Shown piece by piece: positions 6,665 through 14,273 of a DNA stretch of 15,701 bases (position 1 is its first letter; each line of letters starts with the position of its first letter). Source of the DNA: CBDDRG01 sp051306415 (GTDB lineage: Bacteria > Pseudomonadota > Gammaproteobacteria > Pseudomonadales > Porticoccaceae); assembly GCA_051306415.1 (NCBI GenBank), contig JBPPNE010000225.1:1-15701 (forward strand), written 5' to 3'. The translations under genes were made by a program, and so were the position numbers. Below the pieces are notes generated by a model. The model did not search any database. It was not told the origin of the DNA and saw only the letters and a program-made list of their open reading frames with translations.

Positions 6665-8143
6665 ATGGCTCGAGAACACAGGCATCCACCGAGTGCGGCC
6701 TGCCTTTCGGCATCGATGAGGGATCTTGGGTACTCGCTCGAGACGGCGATCGCCGATCTGATTGACAACAGCATTTCCGCCAGCGCAGACAGCATAGACA
6801 TCATCTGCGATGTGTCCGGCGAGCATCCCGTGGTGGCCATTCTCGACAATGGCCGAGGGATGACGGAGGCCGAATTGCTGGATGCAATGCGTCATGGGAC
6901 CGGCAACCCCAGGCAGTATCGGTCGCCGCAGGATCTTGGGCGCTTTGGCCTTGGCTTGAAGACCGCCTCGTTTTCCCAGTGCCGTTCGTTGACCGTCGTG
7001 AGCGCACGGGATGGAGTCATCTGCGGGGCCGAGTGGAATCTGGATCGCATCGATGCCGCCGACGACTGGATCCTGTCCATCCTAGAAGACGTGGACATCC
7101 ATGCGTTGCCCTATATCGAGCAACTTGGTGGCCGGGGCACGGCGGTCATCTGGCGAGAGCTCGACCGATTGATGGAGGATGAGGCCGGAGATCGTCGAGT
7201 CGAGATCGTCAACGAGAAGCTTGAAGCCGTGGGCAGACATCTGTCACTTGTCTTCCATCGGTTTCTGTCGGGCGAGGTCAAAGGGCATCCGAAGGTCTCA
7301 ATCACCGTCAACGGCCATCCGATTGCGGCGTTCGATCCCTTCTGCAGAAAGAATCCAGCCACCCAGGTGCTTCCGGAGGAGACCGTCCGCATCGGCAAGG
7401 CCGAAGTTCGCCTGCAACCTTATGTGCTGCCACACCACAGTCGTCTGTCCGGATCCGAGTACGATTACTACCAGGATCGCAGCGATTTCATCTCCAATCA
7501 GGGCGGCTACGTCTATCGAAACGGTCGTTTGATGGCTTGGGGCGACTGGTTCAGGTTGGTGCCGAAGGGCGAGGCCACCAAGCTGGCACGGGTGCAGATA
7601 GACTTTCCCAACAGTCTCGACGAAGCCTGGACCATCGACATCAAGAAGTCGCGTGCCCGCCCGCCGCATGCTGTGCGAGAGCGCCTGCGCCAGATAATCG
7701 CCAAGATCACTGCCCGCAGTGTGACGGTGCATCGGGGGCGTGGGCAGAAACTGTTTCAGGAAAGCCAGGCGCCGTTCTGGGAACGCTACGCCGATCATGA
7801 CGGCATCCGTTTCGCGATCAACGGACAGCACCCGCTCATCGCATCGCTGGGCACAAGACTCTCGCCAGAGGATGCGGGCCTGCTTCGTATACTGCTCGAT
7901 TCGATTGCCGCTTCCCTGCCGGTGGAGATGATCTATTCCGATTACTCGACCCATCCCCGCCAGATCAACCAGAAGGCGGTGGATGAAAGCCAGACCCTGG
8001 AGCGCCTGAAGAGCCTGCGGCAGGTGCTCTATGGTGACGGGCCGGGCGATGCGAACGCCTTTCTCCAGATCGTGCGCTCGACGCATCTTTTCGATGGCCA
8101 GATCGAGCTGGCCGAAAAATTCATCAGCGAGACCTTTGCATGA
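6665..8143 (+). CDS. GHKL-type ATPase (MutL/MORC-like), defence module component
   Basis: A 492-residue ATPase of the GHKL (histidine kinase/Hsp90/MutL) fold. The ATP-binding motifs are complete: N-box ETAIADLIDNSISASA (26-41, with N35), G1 box ILDNGRGM (59-66) and G2 region LGRFGLGLKTASFSQC (91-106). The rest (about 110-492) should hold the S5-like transducer domain and a C-terminal region I cannot assign. There is no histidine-kinase phosphoacceptor, and the arrangement fits MutL/MORC-like proteins found beside restriction-modification genes, which probably act as ATP-driven DNA clamps. The start is set by GAGGGGGAG before ATG 6665. Its stop overlaps the Z1 gene start by 4 bases (ATGA). It is cytosolic. 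Its role as sensor or clamp for foreign DNA is inferred. Confidence 0.9.
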   Translation: MAREHRHPPSAACLSASMRDLGYSLETAIADLIDNSISASADSIDIICDVSGEHPVVAILDNGRGMTEAELLDAMRHGTGNPRQYRSPQDLGRFGLGLKTASFSQCRSLTVVSARDGVICGAEWNLDRIDAADDWILSILEDVDIHALPYIEQLGGRGTAVIWRELDRLMEDEAGDRRVEIVNEKLEAVGRHLSLVFHRFLSGEVKGHPKVSITVNGHPIAAFDPFCRKNPATQVLPEETVRIGKAEVRLQPYVLPHHSRLSGSEYDYYQDRSDFISNQGGYVYRNGRLMAWGDWFRLVPKGEATKLARVQIDFPNSLDEAWTIDIKKSRARPPHAVRERLRQIIAKITARSVTVHRGRGQKLFQESQAPFWERYADHDGIRFAINGQHPLIASLGTRLSPEDAGLLRILLDSIAASLPVEMIYSDYSTHPRQINQKAVDESQTLERLKSLRQVLYGDGPGDANAFLQIVRSTHLFDGQIELAEKFISETFA

Positions 8144-10800
8144 GCATCACAGGCATCTCCAAAGAACGAAATGTCGCCAACGCTGTAATCGCGATACTCG
8201 CAAACCTGCCGGAGGTCCCAACACGAGAACGAGTGGAGGAGGTTGTGAAGCAGGTTGCAGGGCTCTCCGGGTATACGGGCGATCTCCAGAATGTCGTCAC
8301 CGAGGCGATGGTGTCGGTGGACACGCGCATGGGAGCCGGCGTTTCGCTGGTTGATGTCGCTGCGAAGCACGACGATCAGTGGGTCCACAAGCGCGAAGAC
8401 ATCAATTGGATCTATGCGAAAGCCTATGAGGAGTTTCTTCGCAATGAAGGCTGGCCTCCGCAGATGGTCCAGTCGCTGAGCGATGTGACGACCCGCATTC
8501 TCGGTCACCTGCAGGATCCGTTGAGCGAAGGCACGGCCTGGAACCGTCGTGGCCTTGTCATCGGTCACGTACAGTCGGGCAAGACGGCCAACTACACGGG
8601 ACTGATAGCGCGCGCAGCAGATGCCGGCTACAAGTTCATCGTCGTCATCGCCGGCATTCACAACAATCTGCGCAAGCAGACGCAGCAGCGCATCGACGAA
8701 GCCTTCATCGGCCGGTCCAGCGATCCCGAGGACCGCCGGAGCATTGGGGTCGGTCTCGCGCCAGGGTACCCGCACCCGGCGACGCTCACCAACATCAATC
8801 AAGATTTCAATAAGAGCACCGCCGCCAAAAGCGGCTGGAAAATCAACGATTTCAGCAAGCCGATCATTTTGGTCATCAAGAAGAACGTCACAACGCTCAC
8901 CGCGCTTCACAAATGGCTGAAGGCACTGAATGCTCGGGGCGACGGCCGCATCTCCGATGTCCCGATGCTGCTGATCGACGACGAGGCCGACAATGCGTCG
9001 ATCAACACGAACAAGGAGGATCTCGACCCTACGCGCACCAACGCCAAGATCCGGGAGATTCTCAGTCTGTTCGCGAAATCCTGCTATATCGGTTATACAG
9101 CAACTCCCTTCGCCAACATCTTCATCAATCCAGATGCCTATAGCGATGATGTGCGCGAGGATCTCTTCCCTCGCGATTTCATCTATTGCCTAGACGCACC
9201 AACGACCTATTTCGGCGCCGAGAAGGTATTCCTCAACGATGAGACCAGCCAGTCGATCGTGAAGCCGATCGACGATTGCGAAGACTTCATTCCCTACGCG
9301 CACAAGCGCGACAATCCGATCCCCGAGCTGCCGCCCAGCCTCTATCGTGCACTTGACGAATTCATCATCGCCCGCGCCATCCGCAATCTTCGCGGCCAGA
9401 CTGGCAAGCATTGCTCCATGATGATCAACGTGTCGCGCTTCGTTCCGGTGCAGAAGGCCGTGCGCGACTTCCTGAGCCTCAGGGACAAGAAGATCAGGGA
9501 AGCGGTCCGTGCCAACTATGCAATGCCGGAAGACTTTTCCTCTAGAAACACGTACATGCAGGGCCTGAAGCAGGCCTTCGATACCGAGTATGCCGATGTC
9601 GGCTTCTCTTGGGCAGAGGTGAAGGCAGCCCTCAACGGCGTCTTCGAGCACCTGCACCTCTATGTCATCAACAGCAAGAGCGACGAGGTGCTCGACTACA
9701 CCCGGTACGATAAGGAGGGAGTAGGGTTGACCGCGATCGCCGTTGGTGGCCTGAGCCTTTCGCGTGGCCTGACCATCGAGGGACTCACTGTCAGCTACAT
9801 GTACCGCAACACGAAGATGTACGACACTCTGATGCAGATGGGCCGCTGGTTCGGCTACCGGCCGGGCTTCGAGGACCTCTGCCGCGTCCATCTATCTCGC
9901 GACTCCATCAACTGGTATTCCCACATCGCCGATGCAGCCGAAGAGCTTGTGCAGCAAGTCAAGCGGATGCGGCGCGATCGCCTCAGCCCAAAGGATTTTG
10001 GCCTTTACGTTCGCTCGCATCCGGACAGTCTGCTGATAACTGCGGTCAACAAGATGCGATCTGGTGAAGAGGTCACGGTCGAGCAGAGCTTCAGCGGGCG
10101 ACTGCGTGAGAGCTACATTGTCTCCACTGACCCCGACGTGAACGCCAGAAACTTCACGTTGATCGCCGATCACTGGCGGAGTGGTTTCGGCACACGACCG
10201 GAGGAAGCCACGGGAAAAGGCGTCATTTTCAGGGACGTGCCGGTCGAGGTGATCGACGACTTCCTCACTCGGTTCGAATGCCATTCGTCTTTTGTGGGCA
10301 CAAAGTCGGCCGTTGTGAGCTATCTCGAACGGATTGCGGCGAAATGGCCGTTGGCTGATGTTCTGCTGGTTTCTCCTGTAGATGGATCAGGCGGTGAAAG
10401 CCCATTTACCCTGAGAAATCAGGTGCGCGTCGTCGGGAAGGGACAGCCGAATGGCACTTCGTGGCGTCTGAACAAGGACCGGGTTGCGTCGCGCGGTGAC
10501 GAGAAGCTTGGCCTCAGTGACGCGCAACGCGACGAGGCCGAGTCGCTGGCTGGTGGCGAAAATGGCGCAGGGGCAGTGTCCGATGCACATTACCGCATGG
10601 TCAGGAACAAGCCGCTCCTCATGATTCACAGCCTGGAACCCAAGGGTGAGTCGGTGGCGGGGCCGGTCGCCGCTCTCGGCGTCAGCTTTCCCTACGGAGA
10701 CTATTCAACGACCATCAACGTTGTCGTGAACAAGGTCTGGCTGCAGCAGATGCAGGGGTATGCCGACGACCCTGACGAAGAGGAAGATTACGATGCCTGA
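8140..10800 (+). CDS. Z1 domain-containing superfamily II helicase-like ATPase
   Basis: An 886-residue Z1-domain protein, a helicase-like ATPase family found in defence operons with MutL/MORC-like ATPases. Visible motifs are Walker A GHVQSGKT (142-149), Walker B LLIDDEAD (277-284), GYTATPFAN (318-326, motif III-like), GLSLSRGLTIEG (537-548, motif V-like) and QMGRWFGYR (566-574), which holds the probable arginine finger R569 or R574. Residues 1-120 are a helical N-terminal extension. The region after about 600 is a C-terminal domain without a nuclease motif I can recognise. The C-terminus is very acidic (DDPDEEEDYDA). The start overlaps the ATPase stop (ATGA), with only a weak ribosome site, so translation is probably coupled. 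It probably translocates on or remodels DNA together with its neighbours. Confidence 0.94.
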   Translation: MSITGISKERNVANAVIAILANLPEVPTRERVEEVVKQVAGLSGYTGDLQNVVTEAMVSVDTRMGAGVSLVDVAAKHDDQWVHKREDINWIYAKAYEEFLRNEGWPPQMVQSLSDVTTRILGHLQDPLSEGTAWNRRGLVIGHVQSGKTANYTGLIARAADAGYKFIVVIAGIHNNLRKQTQQRIDEAFIGRSSDPEDRRSIGVGLAPGYPHPATLTNINQDFNKSTAAKSGWKINDFSKPIILVIKKNVTTLTALHKWLKALNARGDGRISDVPMLLIDDEADNASINTNKEDLDPTRTNAKIREILSLFAKSCYIGYTATPFANIFINPDAYSDDVREDLFPRDFIYCLDAPTTYFGAEKVFLNDETSQSIVKPIDDCEDFIPYAHKRDNPIPELPPSLYRALDEFIIARAIRNLRGQTGKHCSMMINVSRFVPVQKAVRDFLSLRDKKIREAVRANYAMPEDFSSRNTYMQGLKQAFDTEYADVGFSWAEVKAALNGVFEHLHLYVINSKSDEVLDYTRYDKEGVGLTAIAVGGLSLSRGLTIEGLTVSYMYRNTKMYDTLMQMGRWFGYRPGFEDLCRVHLSRDSINWYSHIADAAEELVQQVKRMRRDRLSPKDFGLYVRSHPDSLLITAVNKMRSGEEVTVEQSFSGRLRESYIVSTDPDVNARNFTLIADHWRSGFGTRPEEATGKGVIFRDVPVEVIDDFLTRFECHSSFVGTKSAVVSYLERIAAKWPLADVLLVSPVDGSGGESPFTLRNQVRVVGKGQPNGTSWRLNKDRVASRGDEKLGLSDAQRDEAESLAGGENGAGAVSDAHYRMVRNKPLLMIHSLEPKGESVAGPVAALGVSFPYGDYSTTINVVVNKVWLQQMQGYADDPDEEEDYDA

Positions 10801-11758
10801 ATCCTCGCCATGGGATGACATTGCCGTTCCGGGATCGGATTTCAATGTTCGCCAGGTTGCCGGAGAAACAGCCGTTCCCTGCTTCTGGGCGCGCGATGCT
10901 GGCGGCGCCTGCCTCTTCATCGTGGAGCTTCAGGGCGACCATGCAGCGCAGTATCGAAAGAATGCGGTCACGGTGAATGGCATCGACGTCGACCTTCGTG
11001 CCGCAGACCAGGGACAGCAGCGCTTGGTTCTCGCTCTTGAAAGACAGGTCGATCGCGATCTCTTCGAGGGACTCTGTCGCACACTTGCATCTTCGCTTGA
11101 GCACGCCACCGACTCGGCCAGCTCGCTCGCAGTTTCGCTGGCGCATATCCGCCGCTGGAAGACTTTCCTGTCAGGGCGCAGTCGGCATCTGTCGGCCGAG
11201 GAGGTCCGAGGCCTTTTTGCCGAGATCACCTTTCTGCTGGAACTGATCGACCGGCAAGTGTCGAGCACTGCCGCTGTCGAGGCCTGGCTCGGCCCGGAAA
11301 GATCACATCAGGACTTCATCTTCGGCAATACAGCCGTCGAGATCAAATCGCTTTCTGGCGCAGAGCGGAACACGGTTCGCATTTCGTCCGAAGACCAGCT
11401 CGAATCGCTGAACGATGCGCTGTTCCTGCGGATATATCGGTTGAGCAATCTGGTTGATGCGGCAGGTGCCCGTTCGCTCAACGAGATCGTCGCCGCAGTC
11501 CAGGCCCGGCTCGGTGAGGCGGATGCCGTCGAGGCCTTCGATCGGAAGCTGGTTGCGCATGGCTACGCGCCCCTCCCTGACTACGATGCGCCGCGCTTTG
11601 TCGTCAGCGATGTACGCAGCTATCGTGTCAGTGACGGATTTCCGCGTCTCATGCGGTCGCAACTGCCGACAGGGATCGAGAGTGTGGCCTATGACATCAG
11701 GCTCGAAATGATCGCGCCGTTTGAATGCGACGGTGCAGCCGTCTTCGAGGAGGGGTGA
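10793..11758 (+). CDS. PD-(D/E)XK motif protein (DUF4420)
   Basis: A 321-residue protein of the DUF4420 type, a predicted nuclease of the PD-(D/E)XK superfamily. The putative active site is E144 in the helix VRGLFAEITFLLEL (138-151), D174 in SHQDF and E183-I-K185 in AVEIKS. The sequence between (WLGPER, then the D strand) has the usual W-GP-...-DF pattern of the family. I chose ATG 10793, which overlaps the Z1 gene end by 8 bases and has AGAGGAAG upstream. A start 33 bases further upstream lies inside the Z1 gene and adds nothing family-like. It is the likely DNA-cleaving component of the module, although activity is unproven for this family as far as I know. Its stop overlaps the AIPR start by one base. 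Confidence 0.88.
   Translation: MPESSPWDDIAVPGSDFNVRQVAGETAVPCFWARDAGGACLFIVELQGDHAAQYRKNAVTVNGIDVDLRAADQGQQRLVLALERQVDRDLFEGLCRTLASSLEHATDSASSLAVSLAHIRRWKTFLSGRSRHLSAEEVRGLFAEITFLLELIDRQVSSTAAVEAWLGPERSHQDFIFGNTAVEIKSLSGAERNTVRISSEDQLESLNDALFLRIYRLSNLVDAAGARSLNEIVAAVQARLGEADAVEAFDRKLVAHGYAPLPDYDAPRFVVSDVRSYRVSDGFPRLMRSQLPTGIESVAYDIRLEMIAPFECDGAAVFEEG
11747..11755 (+). promoter_or_regulatory. Ribosome binding site that decides the AIPR start
   Basis: GAGGAGGGG sits directly before the TGATG junction, where the DUF4420 stop and the AIPR ATG (11758) share a base. This favours ATG 11758 over an in-frame start 33 bases upstream, and predicts reinitiation by the same ribosomes. Confidence 0.7.
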
Positions 11759-13842
11759 TGGAACAAACCGACGCGGAATTTTTCCACGATTTTCGTCAGG
11801 AACTGCTCGCGGGGGCCGAGGCCAACGGCAGCTTTCAGCTTTCCGAGTTCATGGAGACTGTTGCGAGCGAACTTGTAGAGACAGGATTCACGGAAGGCTT
11901 CGAGCTCTGCCACTTCCGAGCCCAGCGTGGCATGCGCGTGGACGGATACTGGTTCAATGACGAGGGAGTCCTGGATCTTTTCGTTGCGGATTTCGACTCC
12001 CGAAGTGAACTGGCATCCCTGACCAAGACTGAAATGGACGCGGCTCTCAAGCGTGTCGCCAACTTCTTCGAGGCAAGTACCCACAAGGCCCTGGCTGCTG
12101 AACTGGAAGTCACATCACCTGAGTACGGTCTTGCCAGGCAGATCGCCGACCGAACGGGCGCCATTCGTCGGCTCAATCTGACTCTCTTCTCCGAACGTAC
12201 TCTCAGCGAGAGAATACAGGGGATCCCCGACGCAGTAGTTGCTGGGGTTCCAGCGACTCACCAGATCTGGGACATCTCACGGCTCCGTCGCCAGCGGAAT
12301 TCCCGCAGTCACAAGGAACCACTTGATCTGGACTTCGAGCAGATGTTCGGCAAGGCCATTGCCTGCCTTCCTGCACATCTGGGGACCGACGCGTATCAGT
12401 CCTTCCTCATGGTCATGCCCGCCGAGGTGTTGGCAACCCTGTATGAGAAATTCGGAGCGCGACTGCTCGAACAGAACGTCCGAACATTCCTGCAGGCCCG
12501 CGGCAATGTGAATCAGGGGATAAGGGCGACCATATTGAATGAGCCGGGGATGTTCTTTGCCTACAACAACGGGATCACGGCCACTGCACAGAGTGTCGAA
12601 ACCGGGATGACGGATTCCGGCCTTGCGATCACAAAGGTCGTTGATCTCCAGATTGTCAATGGTGGCCAGACCACCGCATCGCTGTTCCATACCAGGAAGC
12701 GGGACAAGGCGGATCTTTCGCAGATATTCGTCCAGATGAAGCTGTCCGTCATCGACAACCAGCAGAGCGAAACGGTAGTGCCGAAGATATCGGAGTATGC
12801 AAACACCCAGAATCGGGTGAATGCCGCCGACTTCTTCTCGAACCATCCGTTCCATGTACGGATGGAAGGATTCTCCCGGCGCATCTGGGCACCGGCGCAG
12901 AAGGGAGCCCAGCGCGAGACGCGGTGGTTCTATGAACGCGCGCGCGGTCAGTACGCCGACGCACAGTCGAAGCTCACACCTGCCGAACAACGACGCTTCA
13001 AGGCCGAGCATCCCAAGCCGCAGATGTTCACGAAGACAGACCTTGCGAAGTTCGAGAATGTCTGGGATGACCACCCTAGGTGGGTGAATCTTGGCTCCCA
13101 GAAGAATTTCGCGCGATACGCCGCACGAATCGGCAGCGAGTGGGAGAAAGCATCCGATGCGTTCAACGAGTTCTATTTCAAAAGAGCCGTTGCCCGCGGA
13201 CTGATCTTCCACGCCACGGAACACATCGTTTCGGCACAGCCTTGGTACAACGGCGGATACCGTGCAAACATCGTGGCCTACACGCTGGCGGTCCTTGGAG
13301 AGATCACGAGGCGCAGGAAGGAAAGCGTCGACTTTCTGGCCATCTGGAACGCACAGAAAGTCGATCCAGTGCTCGAAAGCGCCATCGTTGTCGTGTCCGG
13401 GGTGGTGAACGATGACATCATCAGGCCGCCGCATGGCATCTCGAACATCTCCGAGTGGTGCAAGAGGGAGGCATGTTGGACACAGCTTCAGGATCGAATA
13501 GGCGATGTCGAAAAGGGCCTTCCACCAGAATTCTACGGTCAACTCGTGTCCCCTGATGAGCAGGCCACAGAAGTGAAGGCTGCCAAGCAGACTCAGAGGA
13601 TCGACAATGGCATCGAGGCGCAGCGACGGGTGCTGGCGGTTCCCGCGACAGGGTGGGCTCGAATTCATCAGGTATTGCAGGAAAAGGCGCTTCTTACGCC
13701 CAAGGAAACCGGCGTTCTCGAGATAGCAATGCGGATTCCGGCCAAGCTTCCAACCGAGAAGCAGAGCGTGGTTTTGCTGGAAATTCTCGACAGAGCAAAG
13801 ATCGAGGGGGTAGTTGTGGACGGATCAGGCTCCATTGGATAG
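11758..13842 (+). CDS. AIPR family protein (abortive infection phage resistance)
   Basis: A 694-residue AIPR-domain protein. The family takes its name from abortive infection phage-resistance proteins. The core runs from about 235 to 480: VRTFLQARGNVNQGIRATI (241-259), FFAYNNGITA (266-275), DLQIVNGGQTTASL (296-309), KISEYANTQNRVNAADFF (343-360) and the later WVNLGSQKNFARYA. The N-terminal part (1-130) contains VDGYWF and LDLFVADF (61-80), a pattern seen before many AIPR cores that may be a degenerate nuclease-like fold. There is no signal peptide or membrane segment. It is the last gene of the four-gene overlapping operon, with a strong ribosome site at the TGATG junction. AIPR proteins are thought to act as effectors, possibly on nucleic acid, but their biochemistry is little known. 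The family call is firm. Confidence 0.92.
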   Translation: MEQTDAEFFHDFRQELLAGAEANGSFQLSEFMETVASELVETGFTEGFELCHFRAQRGMRVDGYWFNDEGVLDLFVADFDSRSELASLTKTEMDAALKRVANFFEASTHKALAAELEVTSPEYGLARQIADRTGAIRRLNLTLFSERTLSERIQGIPDAVVAGVPATHQIWDISRLRRQRNSRSHKEPLDLDFEQMFGKAIACLPAHLGTDAYQSFLMVMPAEVLATLYEKFGARLLEQNVRTFLQARGNVNQGIRATILNEPGMFFAYNNGITATAQSVETGMTDSGLAITKVVDLQIVNGGQTTASLFHTRKRDKADLSQIFVQMKLSVIDNQQSETVVPKISEYANTQNRVNAADFFSNHPFHVRMEGFSRRIWAPAQKGAQRETRWFYERARGQYADAQSKLTPAEQRRFKAEHPKPQMFTKTDLAKFENVWDDHPRWVNLGSQKNFARYAARIGSEWEKASDAFNEFYFKRAVARGLIFHATEHIVSAQPWYNGGYRANIVAYTLAVLGEITRRRKESVDFLAIWNAQKVDPVLESAIVVVSGVVNDDIIRPPHGISNISEWCKREACWTQLQDRIGDVEKGLPPEFYGQLVSPDEQATEVKAAKQTQRIDNGIEAQRRVLAVPATGWARIHQVLQEKALLTPKETGVLEIAMRIPAKLPTEKQSVVLLEILDRAKIEGVVVDGSGSIG

Positions 13843-14273
13843 TCCGGCCAGATTCTTCACCTCCATGTCGGCATCAGGCACGCCGGGGTCAAGTTTTGCA
13901 ATATCACATTTGAAATGGACATGGACACGACCGTTCTGTTGAAACCGGGCAGGTCGCTGGAGATCTACCGTGCGTCTCGTAAGCAGTCGCATGAAAGGGT
14001 TAAGGTCTGCTGGGCATGGTCGTCGGGGCGCAGCTTGTCTTCGAAAGCAGCGCCACTTCGGGCCAGCCCGTGAAGTGCGTATTGCACGAGACTTACTCCA
14101 ACATCGTCGGCATTCACCCGACCGCTGCGGAGCAACTCGTAGCGGTGTGATAGCCTTCTTTGGTGATAATTTTTTGGTGACAAACAGGGATCGTCGCCGG
14201 CGTACTATGCTTGGCATCGACCCGGCTTATCGCACCCGGACAAATAATTAACGACACCCAAGGAATCCCGCTA
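13843..14273. other. Spacer between the AIPR and CoA-transferase genes, no convincing gene
   Basis: A 431-base region. Open frames on both strands (for example minus-strand 13825-14217 and 13965-14183) have no recognisable family and poor start sites, so I do not call them; decayed gene remnants are possible. The right end of the inserted module should lie here. The segment 14159-14180 is AT-rich with two TTTGGTGA direct repeats 14 bases apart, a T-run and a GATAAT at 14165-14170 that could be a -10 box for the CoA-transferase. AGGA at 14261-14264 is the ribosome site of that gene. The second copy of AACAGGGATCG is at 14183-14193. Confidence 0.6.
14159..14180 (+). promoter_or_regulatory. AT-rich patch with paired TTTGGTGA repeats, possible promoter element
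   Basis: TTTGGTGA occurs at 14159-14166 and 14173-14180, with GATAAT and a run of six T between and around the copies. This is the most AT-rich part of the region before the CoA-transferase start at 14274. No convincing -35 box pairs with GATAAT, so the promoter reading is weak. Confidence 0.25.

Noticed and set aside
7298..8086. Minus-strand open frame of 262 codons opposite the GHKL ATPase
   Set aside because: Shadow frame. The plus-strand protein has complete ATPase motifs and overlaps the next gene in the usual way.
12277..13668. Long minus-strand open frame (463 codons) opposite AIPR
   Set aside because: Antisense to a clearly conserved AIPR core with no recognisable protein motifs.
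13885..13904. GGGGTCAAG-type motif followed by TTTTGCAATAT, reminiscent of terminal motifs near REP-associated transposases in gammaproteobacteria
   Set aside because: Only a single copy. I found no inverted partner ending in TTGACCCC and no transposase in the window.
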